Part shown: positions 6,058 to 6,104 of the stretch, one piece after another
How positions within the stretch are numbered: the first letter of the stretch is position 1
Layout of the letters: the number at the start of each line of letters is the position of its first letter
Made by a program: the position numbers and the translations under genes
The notes under the pieces: generated by a model
What the model was told of the DNA's origin: nothing
The model's database searches: none
What the model saw: the letters and a program-made list of their open reading frames with translations, nothing else
From: Flavobacterium psychrophilum
Lineage (GTDB): Bacteria; Bacteroidota; Bacteroidia; Flavobacteriales; Flavobacteriaceae
Reading direction: 5' to 3'
DNA length: 6,104 nt
NCBI GenBank assembly: GCA_020720185.1
Contig: DYPB01000113.1
Location: 1-6,104, forward strand

Positions 6058-6104
6058 GGGTCTGCTGAAAAAACACATATCATTAATTATCAATCACATA
6101 TATT
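6058..6104. mobile_element. Possible outer end of an insertion sequence, cut by the window edge
   Basis: GGGTCTGCTGAAAAAAC at 6058-6074 resembles, from memory, terminal inverted repeats of some transposase families (the IS5/IS1182 type of end). It lies in non-coding sequence right after a gene, and its G-rich start stands out from the AT-rich surroundings. The opposite end, the transposase gene and any target duplication would lie beyond the window, so none can be checked. It may equally be ordinary intergenic sequence. Confidence 0.22.

Overview
The window looks like chromosomal DNA from a marine or freshwater Bacteroidota, most likely a Flavobacteriia-type bacterium. It is strongly AT-rich. 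Shine-Dalgarno sequences are weak or absent, and two perfect TAnnTTTG (-7) promoter boxes sit just upstream of start codons. The proteins also fit: a fused OlsF-type aminolipid acyltransferase, a membrane-anchored M23 protein beginning with a KYRLVILDEETYEE-type segment, and a bacterial GH3 protein. Organism assignment is inference from these traits only.

Layout. Positions 1-77 appear to hold the last 24 codons of an unidentified plus-strand gene. It converges across a spacer of about 100 bp (a T13-G5 homopolymer tract and a hairpin) with a large minus-strand gene, olsF-like (175-1980). Upstream of olsF is a 518-bp gene-free gap (1981-2498). Most of it is a 381-bp element (2045-2425) bounded by 30-bp terminal inverted repeats that match at 29 of 30 positions. 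It has no credible coding sequence and looks like a non-autonomous, MITE-type element. mutY follows on the minus strand (2499-3542). A 91-bp divergent promoter region then separates mutY from a two-gene plus-strand operon: an M23/LytM-domain protein (3634-4500) and a GH3-family acyl-adenylating enzyme (4500-6005), overlapping by one base (TAATG). The last 100 bp hold a terminator-like hairpin and a sequence that resembles the outer end of an insertion sequence.

Roles. The olsF-like product should make ornithine or related amino-acid lipids by N- and O-acylation. MutY removes A mispaired with 8-oxoG. The M23 protein is an inner-membrane protein with a periplasmic coiled coil and a LytM domain that has lost two of its expected active-site histidines, so it is more likely a scaffold or activator than a hydrolase. 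The GH3 protein should activate a carboxylic acid as an acyl-AMP, but its substrate cannot be read from sequence.

The items most worth a second look are the inverted-repeat element between mutY and olsF and the degenerate LytM domain translationally coupled to a GH3 enzyme. I did not find convincing evidence for a wholly new multi-gene system here.
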